Origin: Megaleporinus macrocephalus
Taxonomy: Eukaryota; Chordata; Actinopteri; Characiformes; Anostomidae
Length of the DNA: 64,000 bases
Assembly: GCA_021613375.1 (NCBI GenBank)
Contig: CM038703.1
Location: forward strand, 22,680,194-22,744,193
Direction of reading: 5' to 3'
Below are positions 51,561-64,000 of the stretch, in pieces; the stretch's first letter is position 1, and every line of letters starts with the position of its first letter. Below the pieces are notes generated by a model. The model had not been told where the DNA came from and searched no databases. It saw nothing but the letters and a program-made list of their open reading frames with translations. Position numbers and translations under genes: made by a program.

Positions 51561-54047
51561 ATGTTCATTGTCTTAGCAATCAGTGTATTTTCATCAGTAA
51601 GAACATCATCCATTTATTAGAACAGATATAAATAAACATAAATATAAAGTAGCATAAATATCTTATTTTTAAAAAAGTAGATAATATCTTGTGCTCCAGC
51701 TTGAAGAACATAGTTTAGTTCCAGATTTCTCCTGGATGCCCCAGACATTGTATGAATTGTCCTTAAAGTATGAATTATAATGAAGTACTGAGTAGTCAAA
51801 CCAGGTATTAGATGATAACTGTAAACAATACTGGATCGCCACAAGGAAAAGCTTAAAAAGGGTTAAACAAACACACTGACGTATGTAAAATCACTACTTA
51901 CTTTATTAATAATATTTGAATATTGAAAGTGATTTGCTGAGCAAATAAAATAATAGCTGTTTAAATATAATAATGTCCCCAAGTGCCAAAAACCTTTGCA
52001 CAGTACTGAATAGGCAAAGGTTTTGTTGATTTTGTAAAAAACAATTTGTGAACCTTTAAAGAACATACTGAAAAAATAAATGATGGCATAGTTTATATTT
52101 CATGTTTGATTTCCCCCAACCATACTTGTTCAACTTAGCAAAGAAATCATTCACTAAATGACTGTTTCCTCTCTAATCTAAGATGTAGATTATGTAATAT
52201 AAGGCCAAGAATACGTCCAGGTTTGATATAAAATGTGCTTTACATTTAATCAAAATCCCACAGCATATACCAAGATTTTTCAGGGTTTTTTTTTCCTCAA
52301 AACTAAAGGCACAAAAAAACAGAAGGAAAACTAGAAATGAACTTCTGCAAACAAGTAGTGCTTGAGGTGCGGCACACAGACCACCAGTTCCAGTTTCGAG
52401 ATGAAATGGTTTCAGTTCGCAGTATGAATACCACTCTTACAGAGGTAATTGGTCTTAGAAGGTGTGGAAAGCAGACACAGCATCAGAAAAGGAAGGATAT
52501 CCTGTGTGAAGACACTCAAACTATGTTGATAATTATCAGTGTGAATTGCTGCCTTGTTCAAGTTTACTAGCTGGTGGTGTTTCCTGTGCAGAGTTCACAA
52601 GTTCGTCTTGACAGCCACAGCGAGGCAATAAAACTTGTAACAAACTGATAATCTCACTCTAGTTTACAAATTCCACTTTTATGCTACACAGTGCTTGAAT
52701 TGTGAAAGAACCACCAAAGTTCCTGAAAGAGTTAAAAATGCATCAGACTTTGAGGTTGACCATGTGTCACTCAGAGTGCATATGGCAGTGGTCAACATGC
52801 TGTGTCATGGTCACAAGTCGTCTCATGAACACAATTCAGTATTAATGTGATATAATTACAGTAACAATACAGTTCGACATGAGCTACAACTTTAAATTGT
52901 ATTTAATTCAATCTTACTTTTTGAGAATTAGAAACAAGTCTTATGTAAGGACGTATGTAGCAACACACAATTATTCTGAAACACATTTAGATCAAGACGT
53001 ATCTCCAAGACAGCTTCAAGACAGTCAAGCCAAAGATATGATGCCTATGTGACTGTAAGACCAGGCTTATCTACATTTAAACAACAAACAACAGCAAAAC
53101 TGGCTAAAAAAAAAAAAAAAAAAAAATCCAGGTGATCATATGTACAGTCGCATTGTGCCTGAACATATGGCAACCCACAAGCACACCACACTGGTTAACC
53201 ACCCAGTTCCACTGTGAGCATACCCAGACACAATACTACGTGTAATTGTAAAACTTATTATCAGAGCGGTAGTCAAGGCCAAAAACACATCCTGTTTCTT
53301 CTTCAGGAGAAACCCATAAAACCATCTGACAAGTCCTTGGGTTTGACAGGTGAGTGTGTGTGGGTGTTATTAGCTCATTGCTGAATTAAGTGGTCTTTTA
53401 CTTGTTATTAAGGAAAAGACTTCCATTTTTTTAAATAAATGTCTTACCAAGAGCTCATATTAAGCACCAGCCGAATAAGTTGTAAAAGAAAGTTTAATAA
53501 TTTGTGTGGAAACTGGCTGGCTGATTTCTGGGCGAGTTTATTTATACAGCAGTTTTCTTACACTGCAGGCATCAAAAGTTCTTTACAATTTAAATAAAAA
53601 ATGAAAAAGATGTAGAAGGATAAATTGAAAGGTCATGGATTAAATGTTCACATCCACGTTATATGGCAACCACAACACTCCGAAATTAGCACCTTATATC
53701 TATACACTCCTAACATATTGGGCAGAATGTTTAATTTAATATAGCAGTGAAAGTACACAGATCAGTATGTCTTATCACCAACGGTTCTCAGCAGTCACAT
53801 AAACAAACCAACATTAAATGCTTACATGAGGATAAAGCATTTGGATTTTTATTCACAGAAGTATACAAGGCAATAACAAGGGTTCTCCTTCTGCCTCCAC
53901 TGACTCCATATACTTATTCCATAATGCACCTGTCAAAAAAGCACATGTTCAAAGCCCATGTATCCCTAACTGCCTAACTGTGTATAGTATTAATACCATT
54001 CACCTATGTCTTATTCCTGAAGTCTGTATATATAGTCACTGTCTGAT

Positions 54048-54815
54048 GAAAATCATGTATCTCCATTTTTGTTAATTTTTTATTTTCTACACGTCTGTGT
54101 ATTTTAACATGACAGCTGCTGTTTACATTGCGTGAAAAAGTTATGATGAATGGACCAATGAAAATGCTCCAAAATAGCTTGGAAGAAATTCTTGTTTCAT
54201 TGACATTGACTTGAGATACTAGTTTTTCTTTGGACAGGGTCGATATACTCCTTTGTTTGTTCATGTTACTTGTTAGCTATTGTTGCATATTGAGCTGTCT
54301 CTCCTGTCTGTATTGTGTTGCTTGTCGTGTATGATCTTTGTCTGTCTTTCTGTTATCGTTCTCTTGGTTGCTGTTTGGATCTTTAGATTTTTGACTATGT
54401 CTCTTCCTTGTTCGTTTTGTTTGACTCTATTGTGATTTAGTTCACTTTAGCTTATATTCCCTTACAACCATTCCTTAAAAAGGCAAATCCAAAACTGTAG
54501 TGGACAGCCTAGGTTAAAACAGAGGTGAGCGTGGGCAAGACATAAGCAAAGTCAAAACCAAAAAGACACTCATGAGCAACAGTATCAGTATCATTGTTGG
54601 ACATTGTAGTCCCTGATAATTTCTCTGGAATTCTTTTTTTTATTTGGACAAAAATAACCAACATATTGTTGCTGTCCAAAGAGAAACATGTATCTCCACT
54701 TTTGTGAACATTGCCCTTTGTCACCCTTTACATTGTGCCTTTTACATTTAATGATGAATGGACCAGAAATAGAAAATCGCCAAAATCTGGTTCCATTGAC
54801 TTACATTGAAAGACG
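54048..54815 (+). repeat. diverged direct repeat pair
   Basis: Copies at about 54048-54215 and 54680-54815 share CATGTATCTCCA-TTTTGT, TTACATT, GATGAATGGACCA and CATTGAC-T-CATTGA. An isolated GAATGGACCA block near 37597 may be another relative. Confidence 0.6.
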
Positions 54816-55753
54816 GTTTGACAGACTGTTTTGTACTTTCCTGTAGTTGCCTTCAGCTGACTTCAGTTCGAGCAGGATTACTGAGGGTGTTCAGTTAATT
54901 TACTCCAGAATTATATTGTACTGATATTTCAGACTCTGGATTCACATCATGGTTCTCATTCTTGGTCGTTTAAATAATAGAATCTCTCCCAGTAAAGCTA
55001 ATTCAACTTGAATTGGGTTTTCAAATAGTAATTTCATGTGGTTTGTACTGTATATTCTATCACATGGACCCTGTGATTCCCCTTACAGTATATGCAGTTA
55101 ACTCATACATACACACGGTACCTGCTCGTACATGTTCGACACACCCCGTATTATATATGGCCTAGTGTCTCATGGGTTGGAGAGTAAATGTGGTTTGAGG
55201 TTTTCAAAGGATGACCTAATGAAAGACTCCACTCACACTCCAGAAACAAACAGCTCACTTCACTCACTACCTCCCTCAAAAAAATCTGGAGCAGGAACGG
55301 GGGCGGGGGTGATGTCATGTCATGTCTTCAGACTGTTGAAAGAAGGTCAGTAGGGGATGAATAAAAAACAATTGATGTAGTGTGATGATTCAGTCTGAAA
55401 GTGGAGATTTAAAGCAGTGTTAAAATTGCAGCCTTACTGAATCAGGAGAAAAACATGCTAAAATATGGTTTTCGCGCGCGTCTATGAGTCACTGCATAAA
55501 CACGCAAGTAGTCATTTAGAAGCCACATTTTGAGAGAGTTTTTCAGATCACGTCATATGTCTTTACATATCACTGTCACATACAAAGACTCAAAAAGAAG
55601 CTCCGGCATGATGTTTAGGTCTCAAATGCAAAAATCAACATTACGCTGATGAAGATATCATGATGATGCATATGGGTTGTGGATGTGTTGGAGGCGTGGT
55701 CATGTGCTGAGCTCTAATCATGTAGATTGTTGTCGTTGTTATTTTAAGTGATG

Positions 55754-56250
55754 TACACTACCGCTCAAAAGTAAGGATCACTATAGAATTTCATTTCATG
55801 CAATTCTCATGCAATTCACAAACAATACTGTCCATTTTACAATTAATTTAAGTGGATCAGATGATTTTTAAAGAATAAAAATGTTTGTATTAAAGTTTAT
55901 TTTTGTATAAAGACTTATTTTGCATATAGTCCTATTATCAGTAATTCTCAGTCCTCTGCCTAAATCTCCTGGTACGGCCGCCAATCCAAGTTAAGGATGT
56001 TATTGGGCTAATTGGTTGCTAGGACACTCTTGCTCAATTGTGATGCACAGCTGAAAAACATTCTACTAATAAGTGAGCATAAAAGGGAACAACATTCTAG
56101 GTTAGTTTAGTATCTAAAGCATCAGCAGTTGATGGCTTGCTGACCGACTCAAAATGGCCAGAAAGAAACAACTTTCTTTAGAGACCCATCAGTCAATTGT
56201 TGTGTTAAGGAAGGAAGATACTCCATTGAAAACAAGACAATTTCACTGTG
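55754..56250 (+). mobile_element. Tc1-like element, 5' end only
   Basis: Terminus TACACTACCGCTCAAAAGT, typical of a fish Tc1 family, is followed about 400 bp later by ATGGCCAGAAAGAAACAAC encoding MARKKQLSLETHQSIVVLRKE (56154-56216), the N-terminal start of a Tc1 transposase. The helix-turn-helix and catalytic domain then decay or are missing. Confidence 0.8.
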
Positions 56251-58374
56251 ATCCCAGTGTCAGTGTTAGTACCATGACCTTGAGCCTGCTTTCTGGCCAT
56301 TCAGTAGTGCTGATCAGCAGTTCTCCACTGCTACTCAATAAAAGGGCATTTGTTGAAATGACTATGTTTCCCGTGTCTCCTTCGCCAAGATGTAACAATA
56401 TGAAGTCAATAGTAGATAAATGACTTACATCCTCAGAAGACACGTCATTCACCTTCATTTTGACTGAGCTTTCTTTGAATACACTTTCAATTCACAATCA
56501 TCAAATTTATCTGCTCCTACACACAACCAACGTTAAAAGTCATATGAAGTGTTGCTTTAACTGCATTGATTTTAAAGTACTGAACCTAATAATTGATTAT
56601 GATAATATACAATAAAGTATATATATCATTCTGACTAAAATGGAATAATTAAAAAAGTTCCAGAATTTGTGTATTAATGTTTTTTTATTCCGAATGAATA
56701 ACAAAATCATGAAATTGAATCCAAAATAATCACATCCAATCAAGGTGAAATTAGATTTGAACTACACTGAAAAATGAATAATTTGTTCTTAATGGATATT
56801 TGGACTGGAAAATGATTAAATGAAGGACGGCTTTTGACGTTTACACAGTACTGTAGGTCCCATACAGAAAGTATTATGCCTCTGTTGTGGATTACAATGC
56901 GTGCAAGTCAAATAAAGGCTTAATGCTTTATCTGTATATCCATATCCAAAATATGGTGTATAAACCAAGCACAATACTTTCTTTATTATTACATATATGA
57001 AATAAAACCTTTTATAGCAGGTTATCATTTTTGCTGACTCATCAAATGGTTCCTGTCTTTCTCCACTGAGTGAGGTACAGTGAGCTAAAAATGTTACTTT
57101 AATATCTCACTTTATTCCAACAGATCATTGTTTTTATATGTCACACTTTCCAGCTTTGGCTACAGTGACATACATAAACAAAGTTTTCCAGATTGTCTTA
57201 TCTGCTCTACTGACTTAACTGCAACCATGACATCAACACAGTACAACAATGATGGCCTACTAGTAGAAGAATTTCTCAGTTTGTCCTGCTTTTTTTACAA
57301 TAAACAAAACATTCCTGTATGGTTTATATGTCCTATTGTAATAGTACTGGACATGAATACTGTTTTAAGATATAGTTCTTAAGTAATCTCTCAAAGGGAA
57401 TAGAAGTAAGAGATGATTTGGGCCCTTGTTGTCCTAAAGAAGTTCCCTGAATACCAACAAATAGAGCCCTGAGTACTGAGCACTGCTCCTTGCCTGTAAA
57501 GAACTAAGCAGAGTGTTCTGGACTGGCACCTTTGAATTAGTCAAGTGTTCTAAAATTTGTGGGGTTGCAAATTACAGGGCGACATGACTGTCGTGCAAAT
57601 GAGCACTTTCTAAAACAGTGTCATGCTGGCATCACTAATCAGTACAGAATATGCCTTTGCCATGTGTTTGTAAAGAAATCGTCACACGTCAATAAAGACA
57701 GATTCAAAAAGCACAGTTGAACATATTTAAATGTAATTTAAGTGGTCAATGTCTATGATGGTCTGCGCTGCAGATCGGATCAGTCAGAAACCTAGCTGTA
57801 GTCAAAACAGGCTGATTCCATAATCCCTGATTATTCTTATTATTTGCAACACCTTGATATTTTAAGCTCTGTACAGGGCACAACTCCTTTTGAAAGTGAC
57901 CACTCTGTAACCTTTCTAGTCAGGACTGTGGTTGGAACTTTGATAACATATACTGTACGTCCAAAAGTATCTGGACGCCACATCCCTGTATTCAGAATAT
58001 CTTACATTTTTTCCAGTTATGACACCTGTGTGGTTTAATATGCCGCAGAGTCGCAGTGTATTTTTAGATGGTTTCTCCACACAGACGCTTAACATCCGTC
58101 AGATTTAACCAGGTTATTTTTGTTACTGTGCTTTGAGGACTAGCACATGTAAATAAGCTCTGTTTCAGCTGCTCTGTATTGTGTTTCATTCAAAAAGCAG
58201 TAAAGTCTTAAACTCTCCATACATATAGTTTAAATGAGTGAAGCTAAACTGATGTAGGTCTGAACAGGTCGATACAGGCAAAGGCATTGATATTTCTGAC
58301 ATCGCATGATTTTGAACAAGAATTTCCATATATGGGCTGTATGGACTGGGGAGTGGACAGTACCCCAGCCAACA

Positions 58375-58800
58375 TTGTAATGTGGACCCCATATGGGTTA
58401 CAACTTTGGGCCCCAGGTGAGCTACAGTCGTAGGTTGGGTCAGTTTGTGGGCCCCATTTGTGTTACAGCTGTGGGCCCCAGTTAGGCTACCACTGGGGTT
58501 CCAGCTGGGTTACAGTTATAGGACGCTGTTAGGCTAGAGGTGTGGGCATCCTTTGGGTCACTGTCATGGAGCCACATTTAGGCTACATTTTGGTCCCAGT
58601 GGAGTTACAGTTATTTCTGTTTTGGCTATAGGACCAGTGGATGATCATTCACATGGGCCCCCTCTTGCAACCCAGATTGGACCCATTAATGGGCCACATG
58701 GGCAAACACACACAGGGCTCATATAAAGCCAGTGGACAAATTTTTGTAGGCCCCAACTGGGTTGTCTAAAGGGGACCCAGTTGGCAGCCCATCTTGTGGG
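58375..58800 (+). repeat. degenerate GGGCCCCA / GGGTTACAG repeat
   Basis: Irregularly spaced motifs GGGCCCCA, GGGTTACAG and GGCTA recur about every 30-40 bp. A GC-rich, imperfect tandem structure; class not recognised. Confidence 0.55.
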
Positions 58801-59889
58801 GCTCACATGGACATGTTGGTGGGGACATCTGAAACTTTCATATTACATTAACCTCGTATTTCAGCAAGACAAGCACAATTTTATTCCCAAGATATGTGCC
58901 CTTTACGGTTCACCCAGTGCTTACACAGGCATTCAGTTACACATACACAGCTTGTTTAATTTCCACAGAAAAACAAGGACAATAGAATAAGAAGCTCCAG
59001 CACTGGGTCGTGAAACAGCGGAACTCAGTTCTCTGAAGAGATAGAGCTTCAGAGTTGGAGTTGTACATATATTTCAAAACTAATCATCAGTGCCTGACCT
59101 CACTAATGCTATTGTGGCAGAATTCAATCAAATCCCTACAGCAATGTTCCAGCATCCTGTGTACAGCCTTTCTATAAAAGTAAAGCTGTTAATTCAGCAA
59201 TTCAGCAAAGGAATTAAACTCGATATTAAAACCCTTGATTTGAGAAAAGACAATAGATGAGCAGGTGTCGACAAATGTTTGATTGTATAATGAACGTTTA
59301 TGTGTACGAGCATAAAGCTACTCAAACACATTGATTTAATTGTAAAATTACTTTTGGGCTTCTTTCCCCCAGTTTGACCTCCACATGCAGTAAATAGGTT
59401 AGAGCACACTTTAGGAATGATTAGGCCTTTGTGTGAGGAATTTCCCTAAGCAGCAATTCCCCATTAAATTTCTAAACACAGCAGCTTTAGCTGAGCGTGC
59501 CATTAAACAGTGGAAAAAGATGTTTAAGCATGATCTCAAGGAAAAATGAAGCTGTCAGCATGCAGACAAGTGTATCTAAACGTTGCTTGAAAGTGACACT
59601 AAGACTTTTCTGCATAATTTAGTGCTGTTTTTCCTCTTTCAGTGTGTCGGTTTTCTTTGCAAATCAGGCTCGCTCTGCTCTCTTGGCTGCATTATAAAGA
59701 TGATTTATGTTCTCACATTGGAAATTCAGTTTGCAGAGTGTCTGCATGCATTTTTGTTGAAGAAAAGGGAGATTTTTTTTTACAGAATTTAAATGACATG
59801 CTTGAAGTCCTGCAGAGTTTTAACTGTGTTGGTGTAAATTCAACTCTGCAGGAGATCAATTTAATACTGCTCATTTTACTGAGGACTAA

Positions 59890-60441
59890 GGTACTCTCTC
59901 TCTCTCTCTCTCTCTCTACAATCCTGTGTCTTACTCTCCCCTCTTCTTTCTTCACTCTCTTTTTACTCATTTTTTACATCTTTTTTTCATTTTTTTTCTT
60001 TCCATTTTTTTCACTTTTCTTGCTCTTTTTCTGTCATGCTCTTTCTCACACCATTTTTCCCCTCTCTGTCTTCCTCCCCTTCAGTTGCTTTCTTCTTCTC
60101 TTTCTTCTTCCTTTTTTATTGTCTCTTCTCTCTTTTTGCTTTCCCTCCCTCACACTCATTGTCCTCCTCCCAGTCCTTCTTGCTACCTCTCTTCTTTTTC
60201 TCTCCTATTTCTCTTTTATTTATTTCCCTGTCTTTTCACTTCTTTTTCCCTTTCTCTGTTGCTCTCTGTCCTCCTTCTTCTTTTCTTCTTCTTTCACTTT
60301 TCCTATTCCTTTCTCCACCTCTGTTGCTGTCTCTCCTTCTCTATCTTGCAGATTTCTCTCTTCTTCTTCTTTTTCTCTTTTTATCTCCTTCTCTTTCTTG
60401 TTCTTCTCTTTCTTTTCTCCTGTGTCCTTTTAGTCCCATTG

Positions 60442-60505
<64 letters not shown>
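59890..60505 (+). repeat. polypyrimidine (CT-rich) tract with (TC)n ends
   Basis: A pyrimidine-dominated 600-bp stretch bounded by (TC)n at about 59892-59918 and 60447-60504. Open in several plus frames, giving Ser/Leu/Phe-rich pseudo-proteins that are not genes. Confidence 0.95.
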
Positions 60506-60508
<3 letters not shown>

Positions 60509-60787
60509 TCAGCTTGTTCTCAGGTTTCTCTCCTGGGGCTCATTCTCTGAGGTTTGGAGAGGACTCTAATGGTGCTTTAGCAGATTCTAAACCTGCCCTT
60601 ACCTGCATCTCACTGACCCACACTGTGTCTCCTTTAAGCACTCTCTCTCACCCCCCACCTCACACTTCAGCAGAGAACCAGAAAGAAGGGAGAGAGAACA
60701 AGTTAAAAATAGCACTACCCCCAGCTAAAGTAGATCTGAGGGGTACACAGTTACTCATTTCATGTCACACGTTTTGCTTTCTTTATC

Positions 60788-60790
<3 letters not shown>

Positions 60791-60870
<80 letters not shown>
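60791..60870. repeat. (TG)n microsatellite, about 40 units
   Basis: Uninterrupted TG array of about 80 bp. Confidence 0.97.
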
Positions 60871-60871
<1 letters not shown>

Positions 60872-60916
60872 GGAAAAGCTCTCTGTATGTGTTTTGGAAC
60901 AGAAGCTCTACCCAAT

Positions 60917-61180
60917 ATGAAACTTCCTTTTTCCTCTCTGCTGTACTGTGTGATTGGTTTAGCAGTGGTGTTGGGCTCTGTGCCTGCAGAATGTGGGCTC
61001 CGCTCCGGGACAGAGCCTGAGCTCAGGGAGAAAACGACCAGCCTTTGGTCAACATTAACCAGGCCTTGTCAAAATCACGGTCATACATTTCTTAATTTGA
61101 TCCAGCCTGTCTTGTTCTTGCTCTTATTTCTCAGCACTGACTCCTCCCTCTGTTGTTGCCACCTATGTCCTATTAGGTAA
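60917..61180 (+). CDS. doubtful 87-codon ORF with signal-peptide-like start
   Basis: Begins MKLPFSSLLYCVIGLAVVLG, continues SVPAEC and looks like a signal peptide with a cleavage site near residue 25. The rest shows no known domain and ends in a second hydrophobic run. A possible donor AG|GTAATT lies near 61176. It could be a first coding exon on the plus strand, but no downstream exon is visible before the Tc1 remnants. I do not recognise a family; chance is likely. Confidence 0.15.
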   Translation: MKLPFSSLLYCVIGLAVVLGSVPAECGLRSGTEPELREKTTSLWSTLTRPCQNHGHTFLNLIQPVLFLLLFLSTDSSLCCCHLCPIR

Positions 61181-61299
61181 TTAGTCTGTGTGTTCTGTAG
61201 AATTTAGAAAGGGGGTGGGGGTTGATATGAAATTGTGCTTCCAGAAAAACTTACCAGGGTCATTGACCTTCTGCTGGACCCACCTGCTATTGATCTGTT

Positions 61300-61460
61300 G
61301 GCCTCCATCAAATGATGGCAAGCTGTTCTAGCTCTATAGCAGCAAAATAGCCCAAAACCGTAATACTGCCACCACCATGTTTCAAAGTTAAGATTCTTAT
61401 GCTAGGATGGCATGTTTGGTTTTGCCAAACAAAGCAATAAAGATCCCTTTTTGCCTTTCG
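61300..61460 (-). pseudogene. Tc1-type transposase fragment
   Basis: Minus-strand translation reads LTLKHGGGSITVLGYFAAIE, the conserved KHGGGSIMVWGCF segment of Tc1 transposases, followed by a LAII-stop. Only this part of the catalytic core survives. Confidence 0.75.
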
Positions 61461-61924
61461 GTAGACATAACATTATTTCAGCATACTTCTGATTTATCCA
61501 GGTGGTCTTTAGGAAACTGTAGAAACAGATAGAAATGTTCTTCATATAGCAAGCAGTGGATTTCACCACACTGTCATTACATACTGTTCTTGTTTAGTCC
61601 TTGCCTGTTTGTGAATTAATACATACTGGTATTAGTCAATGTAAGAGAGATCTGCATATACTGTAATGTTAGCCTAGCTCCAGAGAAAGGTAACATTCAT
61701 CTGCCTGACATTGGATCAGTGAAATCTAAACTCTACATAGGCAGTTTTAGAATTTCTTTCAGTCTAAAAAGCCCTGGGAAATAATATTCCTGTCCTTGAG
61801 ACATGACGTGCACTAACACATGTTTGAGATAAAGACCAGACTTTGATATTGTAGACTTTTTTTTTTTAATCGGGTAAGGTCAGAATGACTGCCACCTCTA
61901 CTTGAATGTCTAGTTTTGTGGTCC

Positions 61925-62480
61925 TTGTTTTATCCGAAAGGTGTTCAGTGAGGTTGAATTCAAGGCTATGTGTAGAAGTTTCACAGGAGTTCCACACTAA
62001 ACTTGTCAAACCATGTCTTTGTTGACCTTACAGAGGACCAGTCATGCTGCAACAGGAAAGTGTCTTCCCCAAATGGTTGCCAAAAAGTTGTAAGCATATA
62101 ATTGTCTAAATGTTTTGTATGCTGTGGTATTAACATTACTCTTCCCTTGAACAGAGGGGCCTAGACCAAACCCTGAAAGACAGACAGCCCTAGACTATTA
62201 TAACTATTATTTTTAGGCTTTATGTGCTTCCCGGCTCTATGAGTTTGCTTAATCTTCCGCTTCATGACTGAGCTGTTGTTGCTCCTAGACACTTTCATTT
62301 CACAATAATAGCACTTGTTAAAAAGGTGTCATCCAATAACAGTGCCCCATTTAAAGTCTCTGAGCTCCTTAGTACAACACATTCTACTGCCAGTGTCTGG
62401 GAGAGATTGCAAGGCTTTGTGCTTCATTTAAAACACCTTTTAGCAATAAGTGTGGCTGAAACACCTGAACTGAATAATTA
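61925..62480 (-). mobile_element. Tc1-type remnant related to 19726-20466
   Basis: Contains TTCAGTGAGGTTGAATTCAA, CATGTCTTTGTTGACCTTAC, GCTGCAACAGGAAAGTGTCT and TGACTGAGCTGTTGTTGCTC. The last block is shared with about 20250-20270. Both termini are lost. Confidence 0.65.
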
Positions 62481-62721
62481 GAAGGGTAAAACTGGTGGGG
62501 GTGTGGAGTAAGGAGGGGGACAGTGGCAAATAGATGATTTGAATAGATAACAGAAGATGTTGTCGATTATACAAATTAAGCATTAGGCCAACAAAAGAAA
62601 TTATGGCAACATTTTTCTTTCATTTTTTTGAGTCTTTGAGATAATTTTTAAAGTATGATAATTTAGCTTTTCGTTCACAGCAGAAGTGTTTTTAGATAAC
62701 ATGAACTTAATAACTGTCAAC

Positions 62722-63890
62722 TAGGGCTGGGCGATAAAACGATAACGATAATTATCGCGAAATAACATTTCCTCGATAGAACTTTAAGACATAGTCGATA
62801 GAAAGTCGATAAAATTAAGTTTCGTCCGTGTTTTGAGAGACAACACGAACAGCCAATGAGAATGAGAATAGCGCCGCCCCCAACCAATCAGGTGGCTGAA
62901 CTGGAGTTCCAGCCACTTCGTGTTTGGTTGAAGCACACAGCTCAGAGTGTAGGCGTAGCGGCAGCTTAACCCACGCGCTAGTAATAAGTTACTGCAGACA
63001 CCACAGTCGAGCAGAGAGAACAAAATAAGAAAAAACAACGACAGAAAACGCTAATTACTACTGTAAGAAATATGTTACATGTGTCAGTAATCTTAAAATA
63101 ATCTGCTAAAATAAGAACAACTAGTAAACAGGTGCTGTCTTGCTGCTGTGTTGATAAAGCGCTACGGGGTGTTTGAGCTTCAAGGTCTCGTGTGTAGCAG
63201 CTGTACAGATGTGTTGTGCAGAGCTGACAGAGCACCACACTGTTGTGTTTCTGTGTGAAACACTCCCACAACCTTAGATGTAGGTGAGCGATTGTTTGTA
63301 GCTGCAGCTCGCGCTCCGGATAAATCCATGCTTTCAGTGGGCGCGGCCACCTTTGCGACGCATCGACGCACCTTATGCTAATCGACGTTACTTCGTAATC
63401 GATAAATATGTACATGTATACTGTATGAGTTCGAGTGAGAACGCTGAGACAAAGTTGACTTTATAATCCAAAAACCCGAGCAGGGAAACTTTTTTTTCTA
63501 CCGAAACAGAATCGCTAAACGAACTCCGATAGAGTCGCCCACCGCTACGAGTCCTTTCCTCAGCCCTTAAAGGGCCAGCAACAACCTGCGGTGTGAATAC
63601 TGTTCATACTAATACTGCCCCATATACACAACATTACACAACTGTATCTCACACACACATACATACATACATATTTATGTGGGTGGTTAATACAGTTGTG
63701 TAATGTTTTATAGTACATTTGTCTGAAAATAAATAACAATTTAAGAAAAAAATAATAATTTTGATACCTTCATATCTCACTTAAAGTAAAAAGGAAATAG
63801 TGATTTGATTTATATCGTGATATATATCGATATCGACTGATTTGAAAAAAATTATCGTGATAAGATTTTTTCCCATATCGCCCAGCCCTA
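62722..63890. mobile_element. non-autonomous hAT-like element, both ends intact
   Basis: The perfect 8-bp duplication CTGTCAAC (62714-62721, 63891-63898) flanks inverted termini TAGGGCTGGGCGATA and TATCGCCCAGCCCTA. Subterminal ATCGATA/TTATCG motifs are frequent at both ends. The interior (62.83-63.55 kb) is GC-richer, with a 145-codon minus frame that shows no transposase motif. Not related in termini to the 14.6-kb element. Confidence 0.92.
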
Positions 63891-64000
63891 CTGTCAACAT
63901 TAACATATATTTTGGGCTGATACAAATCTAAATAAAATAAGTATAATAAATATAATCAAATCAATCTGTTGATTCAACACAATATTTTGAGTATGATGAA

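Larger units (their letters stand above)
39691..60900. other. upstream flank of tmem170b, no confirmed gene
   Basis: About 21 kb of AT-rich DNA with listed repeats only. Open frames are short and do not resemble known proteins. A GC-richer, non-repetitive patch at about 45000-45290 could be a conserved element, but nothing identifies it. Long tracts such as 41.0-46.1, 48.0-51.3 and 51.6-54.0 kb show nothing I can name. Confidence 0.6.

Noticed and set aside
52337..52570. 77-codon plus frame near 52.3 kb
   Set aside because: No recognisable domain, no splice context, surrounding DNA AT-rich; no better than chance.
59926..61020. Long plus-strand open frames (up to 364 codons)
   Set aside because: They run through polypyrimidine and (TC)n/(TG)n sequence, are Ser/Leu/Phe or Cys/Val runs, and lack any domain; stop codons are simply rare in such sequence.

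Overview
The window is vertebrate nuclear DNA, almost certainly from a teleost fish. It is AT-rich with a single CpG-rich promoter, contains long introns with GT-AG boundaries, and is full of fish-type DNA-transposon remnants (several Tc1-like families, hAT-like elements with 8-bp target duplications), microsatellites and minisatellites. A dispersed repeat present three times (503-945, 2850-3013, 51419-51560) is one I associate with otophysan fishes (characins, catfishes). That narrower placement is inference.

Only one protein-coding gene can be assembled with confidence: tmem170b on the minus strand. It has three coding exons (39191-39281, 19376-19546, 14256-14386) that join in phase to a 130-residue, three-helix membrane protein. 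The promoter and 5' UTR lie in a CpG-rich island around 38.8-39.7 kb, with two upstream ORFs. Intron 1 is about 19.6 kb and intron 2 about 5.0 kb. The 3' UTR starts at 14255 and its end is not fixed by the sequence. The first clear poly(A)-signal cluster next to transcript-like sequence on that strand is at 6115-6135.

Layout: 1-6.1 kb is intergenic with old repeats. 6.1-6.7 kb holds an unrecognised possible terminal coding exon (6560-6688, minus) and two poly(A) signals. 6.7-14.25 kb is 3' UTR or intergenic DNA with a pre-miRNA-like hairpin at 10741-10809. 14.26-39.28 kb is tmem170b. Its introns hold an intact-ended hAT-like element (14628-15578), three Tc1-type remnants between 19.7 and 23.7 kb plus one at 36.75-37.33 kb, and 27-bp and 15-bp minisatellites. 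They also hold a nested structure at 29846-32324: a second, inverted copy of the 14.6-kb hAT-like family, invaded by another element that consists mostly of about 22 copies of a 58-bp minisatellite. 39.7-64 kb is the upstream flank. It has no confirmed gene, CA/TC/TG microsatellites, further Tc1 remnants, a retroelement fragment with a 13-bp target duplication, and a third hAT-like element (62722-63890).

I see no rRNA, tRNA, CRISPR array, phage or bacterial operon. The long open frames over CT, CA/TG and minisatellite tracts are artefacts of low-complexity DNA. No new biological system is evident. The observations most worth checking are the nested hAT/minisatellite structure, the unrecognised minus-strand exon and the hairpin.
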